Under the pieces are notes generated by a model. It saw only the letters and a program-made list of their open reading frames with translations, did not search any database and had not been told where the DNA came from. From positions 35,273,942 to 35,337,941 of the forward strand of contig OX387188.1 in NCBI GenBank assembly GCA_947561395.2: 64,000 nt of DNA. The letters run 5' to 3'. Both the position numbers and the translations under genes were made by a program. The stretch comes from Buxus sempervirens (taxonomy: Eukaryota > Streptophyta > Magnoliopsida > Buxales > Buxaceae). Each line of letters opens with the position of its first letter. The stretch's first letter is position 1. This document shows positions 42,429 through 53,092 of the stretch, one piece after another.

Positions 42429-42668
42429 ATATGAACAATACATGATTCATAAATATATTGAAAGTTCAAAAAGAGAGAGAGAGAGAGAAGAGGATTCCAT
42501 ACGATTGACAATCCATGGCCTTAATAGTCTCACACAGCCTTGATGTTCTACAATTACAAGGACGTACTTCTTCACCTGAGATGCTACAACCCTCTAGATC
42601 TATATATTTAGTATCTAAATCTTGATGCATGAAGGAAAGCATCATTCCATTTACACCCTTCGTATACG

Positions 42669-42920
42669 CTAAAAAGGTGGTGGTGGGCGAGGCGGGGGCG
42701 GATGTGGTGCATAAGGATCAAAAAAGGGGGGTGGAGGAGGATGTGGTGGGCCTGGTGGTGGTGGAAGGAAAACAGCGGGAGGTGGAGGGTAGGCTGGACC
42801 TGGTGGTCCAGGAGGTTGTGGAGGAGGAGTGAAAAATGGTGGTGGAGGACCGGGTGGTCCCGGTGGTGGAGGCGGGAACGGCCCACCTGGTGGCGGTGGT
42901 GGATCTCGGTGGCGAGTCAT
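42669..42920 (-). CDS. Small proline-rich protein, 83 aa
   Basis: Starts at the ATG at 42920 (MTRHRDPPPPPGGPF...) and ends PPRPPPPF. More than half the residues are proline, arranged as PPPPP and PGPPGPP blocks with scattered F/Y. No signal peptide follows this start. The open frame continues upstream without an ATG to a stop near 42993, so this start is the only ATG. A TTTATATAG box on the minus strand at 43001-42993 would place transcription start near 42965-42970, giving a leader of about 45-50 nt. It is divergent from the DUF599 gene. I do not recognise a family; low-complexity proline sequence can be spurious, but the promoter spacing supports a gene. Confidence 0.5.
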   Translation of the reverse strand: MTRHRDPPPPPGGPFPPPPPGPPGPPPPFFTPPPQPPGPPGPAYPPPPAVFLPPPPGPPHPPPPPFFDPYAPHPPPPRPPPPF

Positions 42921-42992
42921 ATTCGAGATTGAAAGGCAAAGGATGAGAACTAATGAGGAGCTATGCAATAATGCTAAGGAGTGGTTTCGCTT

Positions 42993-43001
42993 CTATATAA
43001 A
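42993..43001 (-). promoter_or_regulatory. TATA-like box for the proline-rich gene
   Basis: TTTATATAG on the minus strand, 73-81 nt upstream of the only in-frame ATG, consistent with a short leader. Confidence 0.45.
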
Positions 43002-43397
43002 GGCTATGGGTTGGTAGAGAGATTAAGGGGCGAAGGAATATGCAAAGACTCGTAGTTGAAGACTAGTCGATGCTTGCATGCGCAACATTGAAACGCCGTT
43101 CGTTTAATTGGTCTCTCTTTTTCAAACCAACTGGTTCTCGTGAATATGGTTGACTGCTTCTCATAACCGGTCGAACTTGCCGGTTCAGTGCGAGACTCCT
43201 AATTGGCCCGGACTCCTTGTGCGTGTCGTTTTCATTTTTCCTTATGTGCAGATGATAACGGACGATGATCACGTGTGGGGCCTAGGCCGCATAAGGTGAG
43301 CTTGGAATCACGTGATCGTTACTCATTCCTTGGCGGTGAGAGGAAAAAACCAAAAAAAGAGACGAAGAAAGAGATCGAGTGAAAGAGAAGGGGGGTG

Positions 43398-45085
43398 ATG
43401 GAGGAAGAGTACCTGGATGCGGTGGTGGTGCCGGCAGGGTTAGTGGTGATGGGGATCTATCACGGGTGGCTCTTGTTGACCATTCTGCGCCACCCAAGAC
43501 GAACCGTCATCGGCTTAAACGCCCAAAGCAGGCATCAGTGGGTCATGTACATGATGTCTGTAAGTCCTTCGCCTCTCTCTTTTCTTTCTCTACCTCTCGT
43601 TCTTCTGCCCCTCTCTCTCCCTCTATTTTATTTTTCTATTTTCTAATTAATTGCTAAATTATTTTGAACTGTTTGTTCTTATCTTTATTTAGTCAAAGAA
43701 TAAGGAACCTTTAGTTTTGATCAATGGAGATTGTGACACGTTGCGCTCAAACCAATATTACATCTGAATCTCACCGTCTGATTTCAAGGTCTTGAAAATC
43801 TGTATGTGATCAGTTTAAAATCCATGAGGTAGAGAATATGATTCAAAAGTCCCATTGTTCATATCTTACAGAATCAGTCTAGAAACTTGATTCCTCGCTT
43901 GTAGAAAGGAAATTAAGTGTAAATTCATGGTACGTGACTAACCGTTGCTCCAAAAACCATCTTTGCGGCTAGTGGTCAAGGCTTGGGCCGGGGGGCGTGC
44001 TCTCTCCAAGGTCTCAGGGTCAAACTTCTTAGTTATTATCAATTCTTTGGGGCTACCTGCTTAAAGTCTGTGGGCCTTAGACTTAACCGGGTCATATGGG
44101 TTGCAGGGCCTTGCATGGGCTCTCAGGGATTAATCAACCGATTAATCGGTTGAATGTAAGTAGGCCCGAATACCTTGAGCTCCAAAAAACGAAAAAAAAA
44201 AAAACCCATCTTTGCGTGGTCAACGTCTATGGCGGCCCAGCATTTTAATCTCGCCTATAGGTTGCCTGTCGCCCGCTCTAAGACTCAAACTCGAGATGCA
44301 AACTCAAACTTGGGATGCGGTAGTTGGCTCTGATACCATTTATACGCGGTAGTTGGCTCTGATACCATTTGTTACATGAGTAACCGTTGCTCCAAAAACC
44401 CAAGGCTTATGGGGGATTTCATTAGTTAAACACTTAACATCTAGGTCGTAACAATTGATTATGTTTTTCTAAGTAAAAATCTGAGCATGATCTATGGACA
44501 ATTTACTCTCTCTTTACTACCTCTCAGGATCCTGCAAAGAACGGCATATTGGCAGTCCAAACAATACGAAACAACATTATGGCATCAACACTGCTCGCAA
44601 CAACTGCAATCACCCTCAGTTCACTTATTGGTGTAGTCGTCTACAGCACAAACAACTCCAACAGCGCATCATCCAAGTTGATTTACGGGAGTAAGAACTC
44701 CATGATCGCTTCCATCAAGTACTTCACTATCTTGCTTTGCTTCCTTGTGGCCTTCCTCTGCAATGTACAGTCCATTAGATACTATGCACATGTTAGCTTC
44801 TTGGTCACATTGCCTCACTTAAAAGACAACAAAGACTTGACCGAGTACGTTGCCAGAAGCTTGAATCGAGGTAGCTTCTTCTGGTCTCTTGGTTTGCGAG
44901 CATTCTATCTGTCGTTCCCGCTTTTCCTTTGGATCTTCGGCCCTATACCCATGCTTGTGTGCTGCTGTTTTATGTCGTTTGTGCTTTATTTCCTGGACAG
45001 CACCACCACTTTTACACAGCACCTTTACAGTAAATTGTTTAAAGATGATGTTGAACTGGGGGCATCAGTTCCCTTGAGTAATTAA
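43398..45085 (+). CDS. DUF599 family membrane protein, two exons, 239 aa
   Basis: Exons 43398-43559 and 44528-45085, joined phase 0 across a GT-AG intron (ends ...MYMMS, resumes DPAKNGILAVQTIRNNIM). The N-terminus 'EEEYLDAVVVPAGLVVMGIYHGWL' and the 'NAQSRHQWV' and 'QTIRNNIMASTLLATT' motifs are diagnostic of plant DUF599 proteins. Hydrophobic segments lie at about 8-30, 72-94, 112-136 and 183-220. The function of the family is unknown; a membrane location is inferred from these segments. The length matches the family's usual 220-250. The intron holds a TRIM on the opposite strand (43928-44453). The start ATG was chosen because it gives the conserved family N-terminus. No breaks. Confidence 0.9.
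43928..44453 (-). mobile_element. TRIM retroelement in the DUF599 intron
   Basis: Minus-strand 5' LTR 44453-44370 (84 bp, TGTTACGACC...CATGTAACA) followed by PBS TGGTATCAGAGCC. The stretch carrying the PBS is tandemly duplicated (two copies of GCGGTAGTTGGCTCTGATAC, at about 44318 and 44346). A partial 3' LTR lies at 43928-43960 (sharing TAACCGTTGCTCCAAAAACC). Flanks ATTCA (43923-43927) and ATTGA (44454-44458) look like an eroded 5-bp duplication. The interior is scrambled by further insertions. Confidence 0.65.
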
Positions 45086-45198
45086 TTAGCTAATTTTGAG
45101 TTATTAAATGGGAATTAATGAAGCCTTCTTTTTTATGTTTAATGGGGTTGGTTATGTTAGGATAAACTGCTTACTACTAAATCAATAACTTAAGTTAT

Positions 45199-46036
45199 TG
45201 ATTAGACACAACTTTATTTCCTTATACCATTAAAAGGATGCTGGACCTTGGCCCCGAGAATATATGAATTAATCGGCTTACTCAAGTACCTTTTGCAGTG
45301 AGTGCCTTGTTCTATTTATATACACTTACAGATAGAATTACATGGAGATATGTAGAGTACAGAGTTTATCTAGAGAGGCTGGTTATATCTCCTATTTGTC
45401 AGGAGGTGATGGATAAGCTACAATAAGATATCAACCGAGAATGAGCTTTGGGGTTTGTTGCATTACATAAATCAGAATCCCCTTTGGTTGGTAGATGAGA
45501 TAAATCATTATTTTTGTGAGTCTCTGCGTCAGATAAGTGCTGGTCTTCCAATGAATGATCTTCGGAGTATAAGAAATTTAAATCAACTATACATACTTCT
45601 GGCCATTAGGATTAAGTGTTGTTTGATGAAGGAAATCTGCGGAAGCTTTCTATATTTGAAGCCTGCACTCCCACGTTATAGAGACCCTAACATCTAGAGA
45701 GAGAGAGAGAATAGGGAAACAGACGGGAAGTTTCTGATTTAGTGTATTTTACCGGATGGTCTAGATTGATGGGATCTAGGCTTCTATTTATACTAAATCA
45801 GGACTTATTCAATCATAACTTGAATTCCTAATATGTCTATTCCTCCACCAAGAGAATTGGACTTTATTAGGATATAAACCACTTAACTACATTAGGATAA
45901 TTATCTTTAACCCGCTTCCTAGTTTAATCGGGAAATCAAAACAATAGAGTCCAAGTGGCATTGTGCCACTTTAAGTCTCCTTATGGGAGACGTGTACAAC
46001 ACGGAGGAGTTAGTTTCTTGGATTACCTGTCTAACA
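45199..46036 (-). mobile_element. Probable Ty1/copia 3' LTR
   Basis: Directly follows the copia polyprotein end on the minus strand. Runs from TGTTAGACAG (46036) to TGTCTAATCA (45199), with TATA-like TATAAATAG at about 45785 and TATATAAATAG at about 45313. The ends are partly inverted-repeated. No second LTR in the window confirms them. Confidence 0.5.
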
Positions 46037-46690
46037 CCTGCTTGCAAGCTAATGGGGAGAGCTGTCGCCATTAGCTTGGAACGTGGAAGACAAAATCGGG
46101 CAGAGCTAAGGCCTTTAGTGAACTTGTCAGCTACTTGATCAGATGAGCCAAGGAACTAGAATGATATGTCCTGATTTTGCTACTTTCTCATGGATGAAAT
46201 GAAAGTCGACTTCGATGTGCTTTGTCTAGCGTGGAAGACAGGGTTGGAAGCAAGTGCAATGGCACCACTGTTATCACACCAGATGGTAGGGGCAGCGGGG
46301 AGAGTAATGCACAAATCCTTGAGCAACATGCGAACCCAATATAGTTCGGCAGTGACCATGGCTAAGGCCCTATACTTGGCTTCAGTACTGGACCGGGCAA
46401 CCGCAGACTGTTTCTTGGCACACCAGGAAATGAGACATGAACCAAGGAAGACGGCATAGCCGGTATTAATGGATCGACAATTACAGGATCTCCTGCCCAG
46501 TGTGCGTCACTGAATGCTTGGAGATGACAATCACTTTTAGTGTACCATGAGCCAACGTGTATGATCTTGGAATTGAGGAGGAGAAAGGCTTCTGATTACT
46601 TCGAGCAGTGAGACCTTTGGGATACAACCTAGAACAAAACTGTAGGACCCAATGGCAATGAGGCATTATCTTCATACAATCAGTAAAACG
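46036..46690 (-). pseudogene. Ty1/copia polyprotein C-terminus (RT end and RNase H)
   Basis: Minus-strand remnant in several frames: 'LQAFSDAHWAGDP', then 'INTGYAVFLGSCLISWCAKK' and 'SAVARSSTEAKYRALAM', 'APTIWCDNSGAIALASNPVF' and 'SSDQVADKFTKGLSSARF'. These are the ordered copia RNase H blocks (SDADWAGc, TGYavFLG, SWksKKQ, SStEAEYrAl, DN.sA, DifTKaL). Frameshifts and stops make it inactive. Confidence 0.85.
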
Positions 46691-46699
46691 AAAACAGTT

Positions 46700-47900
46700 T
46701 CTGTGCATAAATTCTCGCAACACATTACAAGTGAGAATTGATTTCTTTATATATACTGTTATGTTGCAATAAACCAATTTAAATACTGTACTGTTACAAA
46801 AAACCAATATTTGAAAATTCAAAGATGTACAGAGTCATGAGATCTAAAAGAAAGAAGTAGATCTGATCCTTTGCTGTTAGCTTCTGTTTGAATTTGAACT
46901 ATTATTTATCCGTAACGATATCGTTATCAATCAGTGAGGAATATACCCAAAAGGGTTGATTGTACATCCATACTCCAGATTAAATAACCAGGAGATGTAT
47001 TTAGTTTGACAAAGCTAAACATTGTGCTACCTTGTCTGAACATCTCAAGATTCAACACACAGAGAGAGACATGTACACTAGCTTGGCAATATCATTCCTC
47101 AAAAACGGGCCTGCTATAGACCTTAATGGACCTATCTGAACTTCCTGGCCTCCATGGATGATGCAACTATCAATGGCAATTGGGCCGAGATTGGTTTCAG
47201 ACATCTTGAAGTTGAAATGGATTCAAGGAATATATACCTACGCGCTGTTAGCTTCAGAACTGCAATGGTCAAACTTTTTTTTCAGCTTTTGAGAAGCCCC
47301 ATAACAGGAATATGTAATTTGATCTTGATGGACGCCATTGGTTTTACTAAAGCTAGACACTTCATAATTTCTTCCATCTAAGTATTTCTTTATTAAATAT
47401 TTTTCTTCTCCTTTTAAAACTACTTTTGGAGTTTCTTTATTTCTTCCTTTTTTTTCTCTCTCTCGTTAAAGCCTTAAATTATTTTGTAAACTCTTTTTAC
47501 TTGTCAACTTTCTATCAAAGAGTAAATTCGATTCAAGAATTTTGTTAGCAGTATAATGTTTCATCGTTTGAGTCATTTCGCTCGAGCAATATTAAACACA
47601 GAAAGAACAAAAAAAAATAGTGAAACTTAGAATTTTACATTCAATAAATAAGTAAATATTATATAATTGATTTTTAGGAACTAATCGAGACTCCATGAAA
47701 GTGGTCACATCAAGAATTTAAAATTAGAAGTCATTAATGTAGTTTCAATAACTTCCGTAGTCTGTAGAACATTTCTTATTTACATGTGTAATTTATTATA
47801 TTCGGAATTTTAAAGTTCTTAGAGATTTTTAAATGAAAGGAATGGTAATGTAATAAGAAGGGAAATCAATCAATAAGTTTTTAATGAAGCCAAAACATGC
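46700..47900. other. Intergenic, no gene seen
   Basis: AT-rich; no exon, RNA gene or element end recognised. Confidence 0.5.
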
Positions 47901-47905
47901 AAAAA

Positions 47906-48289
47906 AAGGATGACTACTGTAACACAAGATAAGATCTTGACTACACAAGTGAGAAACTTAAAAGCACCTCAAAATTCTTAAACATTTAAATCCTTAATTA
48001 TAGCCATTAGAAGCAGCACTTGTAAACCCTAAAGCCATTTGAAAAAAATAACAGCCAAAAATCTAAATAAAACTTGTTAGTTTTATCTTTTGATAAGGAT
48101 GACTGCTGTAACACAAGATAAGATCTTGACAGCACAAGTGAAAAACTTGAAAGTACCTCAAAATTCTTAAACATTTAACTCCTTAATTATTTCCATTAGA
48201 AGCAGCACTTGTAAACCCTAAAGCCATTTGGGGGGAAAAAAAAACAGCCAAAAATCTAAATAAAACTTGTTTGTTTTATCTTTTGATAC
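47906..48289. repeat. Tandem duplication, about 190 bp x 2
   Basis: Units 47906-48094 and 48095-48289 begin AAGGATGACTGCTGTAACAC / AAGGATGACTACTGTAACAC and end GTTTTATCTTTTGATA. About 92 percent identical, differing mainly in an A/G-run. A recent local duplication of unknown function. Confidence 0.9.
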
Positions 48290-49189
48290 ACTCCACTTGT
48301 TTATGGCTAAAACTGTACTTGCAAAATTCCACTTGAACTCTCCCTGGTTGAAACTAAGTCTCATTAATTTGCAAATTTACAGTATAGGAGAGGGATTGGA
48401 ACTGTCTGCTCCCTGTGCAATATGTTGAATCTAGTTCATACCCCATGGAATGCCATAGATGATTTGATCTCAGAAAGGCGAGCTTGTAGTGGTCTCATAG
48501 TTTTGATTGTGTCCATGTCTTATTAGTGTTAAGGTAGTCTTGGAATTAGGTTTATGTCCATATTTGGGTTTCTTATATATAGGGCTTTTTACTGTAATCT
48601 ATACAAGCATATTCAGGAAAAGCAAATTTTGTTGCCCTTACACAAAAACTTGTTGCATGTGAGAGTAATTAACCTTCGTTTGTTTCATAGAATTAATTCC
48701 TCGCAAACATTTCTTTGTTCTTACATATCATCTACAAAACTTGCACACTTTGAAGTTGTACAGAATATTGAAATGAGGGAGAAACCAAAAATGGGAGACA
48801 CATGAAATTACAATAAAATCCCACTAAACGATGATCACACAACTATCACTTTTTCCAGTTTTCAGATCTCCTCAAAGGTCAACCCCACCATTTGCAGCTT
48901 TTGTTAGAGGAATTTTTGCATAGTTCTTTATCCTATACAGGCAAGTGGTTATATTCCCATGGTCCACACCAGCTCATATATGCAACCATTTGAAGGGAAC
49001 TGTACATCTTTCAACTTACCCAAGTCAACCTGCAAAAGATATAATTAAAAAGGAAAATTCAAACAAACATTTAAGGTGTCTTTTGCCACTGCAACATCCC
49101 TGTTTCATAAGAAAAGAAATCTGCAAAGAACAAAATCAAACAGTTGTTTAAATTTATTGTCATTGTAGTAGTAGTAGTAGTAGAGAAGA
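48290..49189. other. Downstream flank of the miRNA cluster, no gene seen
   Basis: No coding region recognised. The minus-strand pri-miRNA could extend into this stretch. Confidence 0.4.
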
Positions 49190-49197
49190 GAGTAGGA

Positions 49198-49302
49198 GTT
49201 GAAGGTGATGACAGAAGCATAAAGCACAAAGGAGTACTGAGAGGATCAGTGCCTCGAATTTCATCATCTGTGCTCTCTATCTTCTGTAAACATCATCGGA
49301 GT
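49198..49302 (-). ncRNA. MIR157: MIR157-like hairpin, variant arm (unit 4)
   Basis: Mature-position arm 49290-49270 matches miR157 except for G to T at the third base (TTTACAGAAGA...). The star arm at 49227-49207 has lost three bases (GTGCTTTATGCTTC). The change falls in the seed, so a normal SPL-targeting product is doubtful. Confidence 0.65.
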
Positions 49303-49489
49303 CTGCTCTCTTCAGATCTTACTATGCCAAATCAACTGATGTTCCATGTTTGAGTACAAACAGGGGTGTGTGTTTGGGAGTGAGAGAGATGGGGGGTTAG
49401 GTTGGGTGGTAGAGATCTTAAATTAAAGGAGTGAAATACAGACTCTATCTTATACAGTGACAGAAACATAGAGAGAGAGAGAGAGAAAG

Positions 49490-49592
49490 AGAGAGGGTGA
49501 TGACAGAAGCATAGAGAGCACAAAGGTGTGAGATGCATACCCATTGCATGCCACCATCTGTGCTCTCTATCTTCTGTCAACAGCACTACCAC
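49490..49592 (-). ncRNA. MIR157: MIR157 hairpin (unit 3)
   Basis: 5' arm at 49580-49560 is the canonical 21-nt miR157 (TTGACAGAAGA...GAGAGCAC). The star arm lies at 49521-49499 (GTGCTCTCTATGCTTCTGTC). The loop is about 38 nt. The small mismatch at the GAT/GC position is the usual one in this family. Confidence 0.9.
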
Positions 49593-49661
49593 TGGCCCCC
49601 TTTTCATATATCTTGTAATAAAATAAATCAAGTCATTGGCACAATGAGGAGAGAGGAAGAG

Positions 49662-49765
49662 AGAGAAGGTGATGACAGAAGCATAGAGAGCACAAAGGAG
49701 TGAGATGCAAAACCCATACATTTCATCATCTGTGCTCTCTATCTTCTGTCAACAGCATCACCACT
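49662..49765 (-). ncRNA. MIR157: MIR157 hairpin (unit 2)
   Basis: Mature arm at 49752-49732 is the canonical miR157; star arm at 49693-49671. The loop contains AAATGTATGGGTTTTGCATC, the arrangement known from MIR157 precursors. The foldback extends through GGTGATGCTGTT / GATGACAG-type flanks. This is the best preserved unit. Confidence 0.92.
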
Positions 49766-49827
49766 GTCTCTCCCTTCATGTATCTTTTATAAACTATACA
49801 ATATTGGAGAGAGAGACGGAGGAGGAG

Positions 49828-49902
49828 AGAGAAGGTGATGACAGAGAACACAAGGGAGTGAGATGTAGAATCCAAGTTCTTCCTCATCAACAGCATCACC
49901 AT
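49828..49902 (-). pseudogene. Decayed MIR157 hairpin (unit 1)
   Basis: Retains the flank GGTGATGCTGTTGATG and the star-side remnant (GTGTTCTCTGTCATC), but the segment that would hold the mature miRNA is deleted between about 49882 and 49890. It cannot give miR157. Confidence 0.75.
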
Positions 49903-50060
49903 TGCCTCTTTCTTCTTGTATCTTTCTAAATTTAGTAGTTACCCTATAGAAGGAGAGCGAATGAGAGAAGGTAAGAAAGAAAAAGAGGGGGGAGGGGGGA
50001 CGAGAAGAGAGAAAGAGGGGCTTATGCTTGGGATGACATAACAAGAACTTTCCAAAACTT

Positions 50061-50069
50061 CTATTTATA
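50061..50069 (-). promoter_or_regulatory. TATA box for the MIR157 cluster
   Basis: TATAAATAG on the minus strand, about 310 bp upstream of the first intact hairpin and followed by a purine/pyrimidine-asymmetric leader. Confidence 0.55.
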
Positions 50070-50289
50070 GAAAAAAAAGGACGGAACGAATGAGCACAGC
50101 CGTGCTAATCGCATGCACTCAACTACCGGTAGCCGTTTTCTCACGAGATGAAAGCAAGAAAAGGGAAAGTACGGAGATACTGAAATTCAAATCTTTGTTT
50201 TTAATTAGTTACAACTAAACGATCTTTCATGCAAAAAGTAATACAACTTAATAGCACAAAGATCATAAAATTAAAGTGATCATGCTCAT

Positions 50290-50425
50290 CAAGGTCTCAT
50301 GAAGTCTCCAGAAGTATCGTATCATGCTCATCAAAGGTCTCATGAAGTCTTCCGAAGCATCGTTCAAAGATTCCCAGATAAGAAATGAAGTTTTGATAAG
50401 CATCGTTCAAAGATTCCAGATCAGA
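50290..50425. repeat. Short tandem duplications
   Basis: TCATGCTCATCAA(A)GGTCTC + ATGAAGTCT occurs twice (about 50279 and 50323), and CATCGTTCAAAGATTCC twice (about 50360 and 50401). Function unknown. Confidence 0.7.
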
Positions 50426-50457
50426 ACAGCATCACACACGTTGACAGACTTCGGCTT

Positions 50458-51272
50458 CTTATGGGAAAATTATGAAAACCACCCATTTTTTTCATGTATT
50501 TATAAAAACATGCTTGGAAAAATCAAATGTTCAAGAATATGCAACTTTTACCATCTAATTGCTTTTCAGTCCGAAATCATTGTTTATTTATTAATAATTA
50601 CCTTTTGATTAATCGTATGAATGTAGATTATTCAAAACCGAATGGACGTATGAATGTTGAACGGGCTTTAATCATGCGTTCAACCCAGACATTAACGTTC
50701 GTGCCAAATAGCGTGCGTTGATCACGCGTCCATGAATTTCGATCAATTGAAGACCTTTCGATTAATCGCAAAATCACAATTTAAAATTTTGGTTAATCGA
50801 AATTTCAAATCATCGAAGGATACATATTAGATCTTCAAGGATATTAGACGAATCATTGACGAATACAAGTATGATTTTTGTGGGATACATACAACATAAA
50901 CGTAGGATGTTAGGTTGACTGTCATGGAAACAAGTACGATCATCGTAGGATACAAGTTAAATCTTCGAAAAATACAAGTTTAATAATCCACGAATACACA
51001 TTAGTTCATCGTGAATCTTCGTTAATCTTTGTGACTTTTCGATTAATCGAAACTACCACTAGATTAATCAAAAAATTTTAATGTTGATAGTTCAATTGGT
51101 GTAATTGAACATCCTATCAATTAATCACAAAGTATGTGATTAATTGATTTACAGTGATTTTGGATTGAAATGCAATTACATGAGAAAAGTTGTATGTTTT
51201 TTAATATTTGACTTTTCAAAGTATGTTTTTATAAATACACAGGAAAAATGGGTTGTTTTCATAATTTCCTTT
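50458..51272. mobile_element. Long-TIR element, about 815 bp
   Basis: Left arm GGGAAAATTATGAAAACCAC pairs with the right arm, whose reverse complement reads GGAAATTATGAAAACAACCC. Similarity extends about 130 bp (GTATTTATAAAAACAT, CAACTTTT..CATGTAATTGC). The centre is rich in GATTAATCGAA motifs. No coding frame and no clear target duplication. Possibly a Mutator-like MITE. Confidence 0.7.
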
Positions 51273-51808
51273 AAAAAGTTGTCGGTTCTAATGGTCCAAG
51301 TATGATGATGGTGGCTTCTGCTAGTGGGTAAGCAATTTGTAGGTTGATGATGGACCCAGACTGATAATAAGAGATATTAAACTTGATCTTACCCAAATTT
51401 GATGTGAACTTGATGTTACAGTCGATTTAATCTTGGCCAGAATTAAAGTTGATGTAATTTGATCATGTCAAGATCTTATGCCGTTATCCTTGACTGGACA
51501 TAATACAATGAATCCTTATGTACGTCTTAACCATCTTGAATAATGAAAACAGAACCAAGATCTGGAAAAATAGCCCCGAATATAATATATATCTTTCGTC
51601 CTTGTTTAGGGCTACTTTAATTTGCGTCGCACACACCACATCATTGAATTGTGCTGGGGAGAAAGTAAAGATATACCATGATATTCAATGCTCTAGGCCC
51701 TCCACTATAAGGTGTAGAGACATTTGGGTATCTCACCAAAAGAAAAAAAAAAGTATAGACATTTGGGGTATATAAAATGTATATGAAATGCAGTTTTGCT
51801 AAATCTAT

Positions 51809-52290
51809 TGTTAGGGTTGCTCCTTTGGTGGAGTGGTGACTTTAGGAACTTTCTTAGGTATGAAATTAAAAGGTTGCTATATTAGATGTTTTGGAAACTT
51901 TCTTAGGTGAAATTAGAAGGTTTCTATCTTGTATATTGAAATTAGAAGGTTTTTAAAGTTTCTTGAACATGTGGTTATAAATAAGAGTATAGGGATCTCT
52001 TGAAAGGTAGAGACAAAAGGGGAGAGAAAAAATGTAGTCTTTTGGGGGGATTGAGAATAAGGTGTACAAGGGTTCTGGGTTTGGATTTAAACTCAAAGGG
52101 TTATTTTCTTGTACGGGTATTATTCTTAAGTAAAGAGCAAGTTATTTCTCCATGGACGTAGGCAGGTTTTTGCCGAACCACATATATTTTATCTTGTTTA
52201 CTCTTTCTGTTTTTCTAGTGGATGTGGGTGTAGTATAAGTTGGATTTATGTATCCATACTTATGGTGATCTTGCGACACAAATCCCAACA
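51809..52290 (+). mobile_element. Ty1/copia-type 5' LTR with primer site
   Basis: 482 bp from TGTTAGGGTTG to AAATCCCAACA, directly followed by AGTGGTATTGGAGCTC (52291-), a primer site close to AGTGGTATCAGAGC used by plant copia elements. TATA-like TTATAAATAAG at about 51974. The following 400 bp (to about 52700) resemble a decayed gag leader with no usable frame. Confidence 0.75.
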
Positions 52291-52979
52291 AGTGGTATTG
52301 GAGCTCGGTTCTTCATAACATCCACGTTCTTTTCGGTGCGGTGGAGCTTTGGTGTGGTAGTGTGGATACATTACAGTAAAATTCATCCAGGCAGAAGTGC
52401 ATAAAGAACGTCAAGAAAAATTGTATAAGAGCTGGAGCGGGTTCGGTAAAGGGCTCCAAGTCAGTAAATGGAGATACTGGTAATGACGCTATCATTGTGT
52501 CTCTCTCCATGGAAGACATTGATATCCTTTAAAAATGGGTATGTACATCCTTATGGCATGCCATTAGTTCCCAAAGTTGCCATGATAAGGATGTGTTAAT
52601 GTTTGCGGTTCCACAAGTTTGCACACGGGCATTAGTTTGGCATTGATGCAGGGTGTGTGGTGGAAATTCAGGTCAATGGCTGATGAACGTTCAAGAAAGC
52701 CAAACAAGAAAGTTACACTATAATTTTTCAGCAAGGTTGTTTTTCGACATGGGCCGAAGTCAAAGGCTTGGAATTGGTTTATTCTGAGTGTGTATGCTTT
52801 TTTGGTGGAGCATGATAATTTTCTATATTGAGAATTATGATTGTCGGCAAAAGATAGTGGTGGTAGTGGAAGCTATGGAAATCTTCATTGAGGTGGAGTG
52901 TGGTTGTGGGACTAACCAAAGTCGCAAGGTGGAGAAATGCAAAAAGAACACCCATTACAAATATTGAAATACATAGAAG
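52291..52979. other. Decayed internal region after the copia LTR
   Basis: No conserved domain could be read. Probably gag-derived to about 52700 by position only. Confidence 0.35.
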
Positions 52980-53092
52980 TTGTGACATCCTAATCCTACA
53001 TAATTTATTAGAGGCGCCTTTGGAGACAAAACAGTGTGGGCTTAGGCCCAAAGCAGACAATACCTAGCTGGGTTGGAGTCTTACAGAAATAC
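52980..53092 (+). mobile_element. TRIM LTR end fragment (Cassandra-like 3' end)
   Basis: GGCTTAGGCCCAAAGCAGAC followed by AATACCTAGCTGGGTTGGAGTCTTACA resembles the last part of the Cassandra LTRs (GGGCCCAGAGCGGACAATAT...GTTACA) but lacks the 5S core. Confidence 0.5.

Larger units (their letters stand above)
49195..50045 (-). ncRNA. MIR157: MIR156/157 tandem cluster, probable primary transcript
   Basis: Four related hairpin units on the minus strand at about 49828-49902, 49662-49765, 49490-49592 and 49198-49302, in transcription order. Unit starts are spaced 166, 172 and 292 bp, and flanking CT-rich sequence is also repeated, so the array arose by tandem duplication. A TATAAATAG box at 50069-50061 (minus) suggests a single transcript starting near 50035. 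miR156/157 represses SPL transcription factors and sets the juvenile-to-adult phase change in plants. The transcript end is not determined. Confidence 0.85.

Noticed and set aside
42829..43017. Plus-strand glycine-rich frame
   Set aside because: Antisense shadow of the proline-rich gene; CCN codons read as GGN.
46190..46459. Plus-strand 89-codon frame
   Set aside because: Antisense to the copia RNase H remnant.
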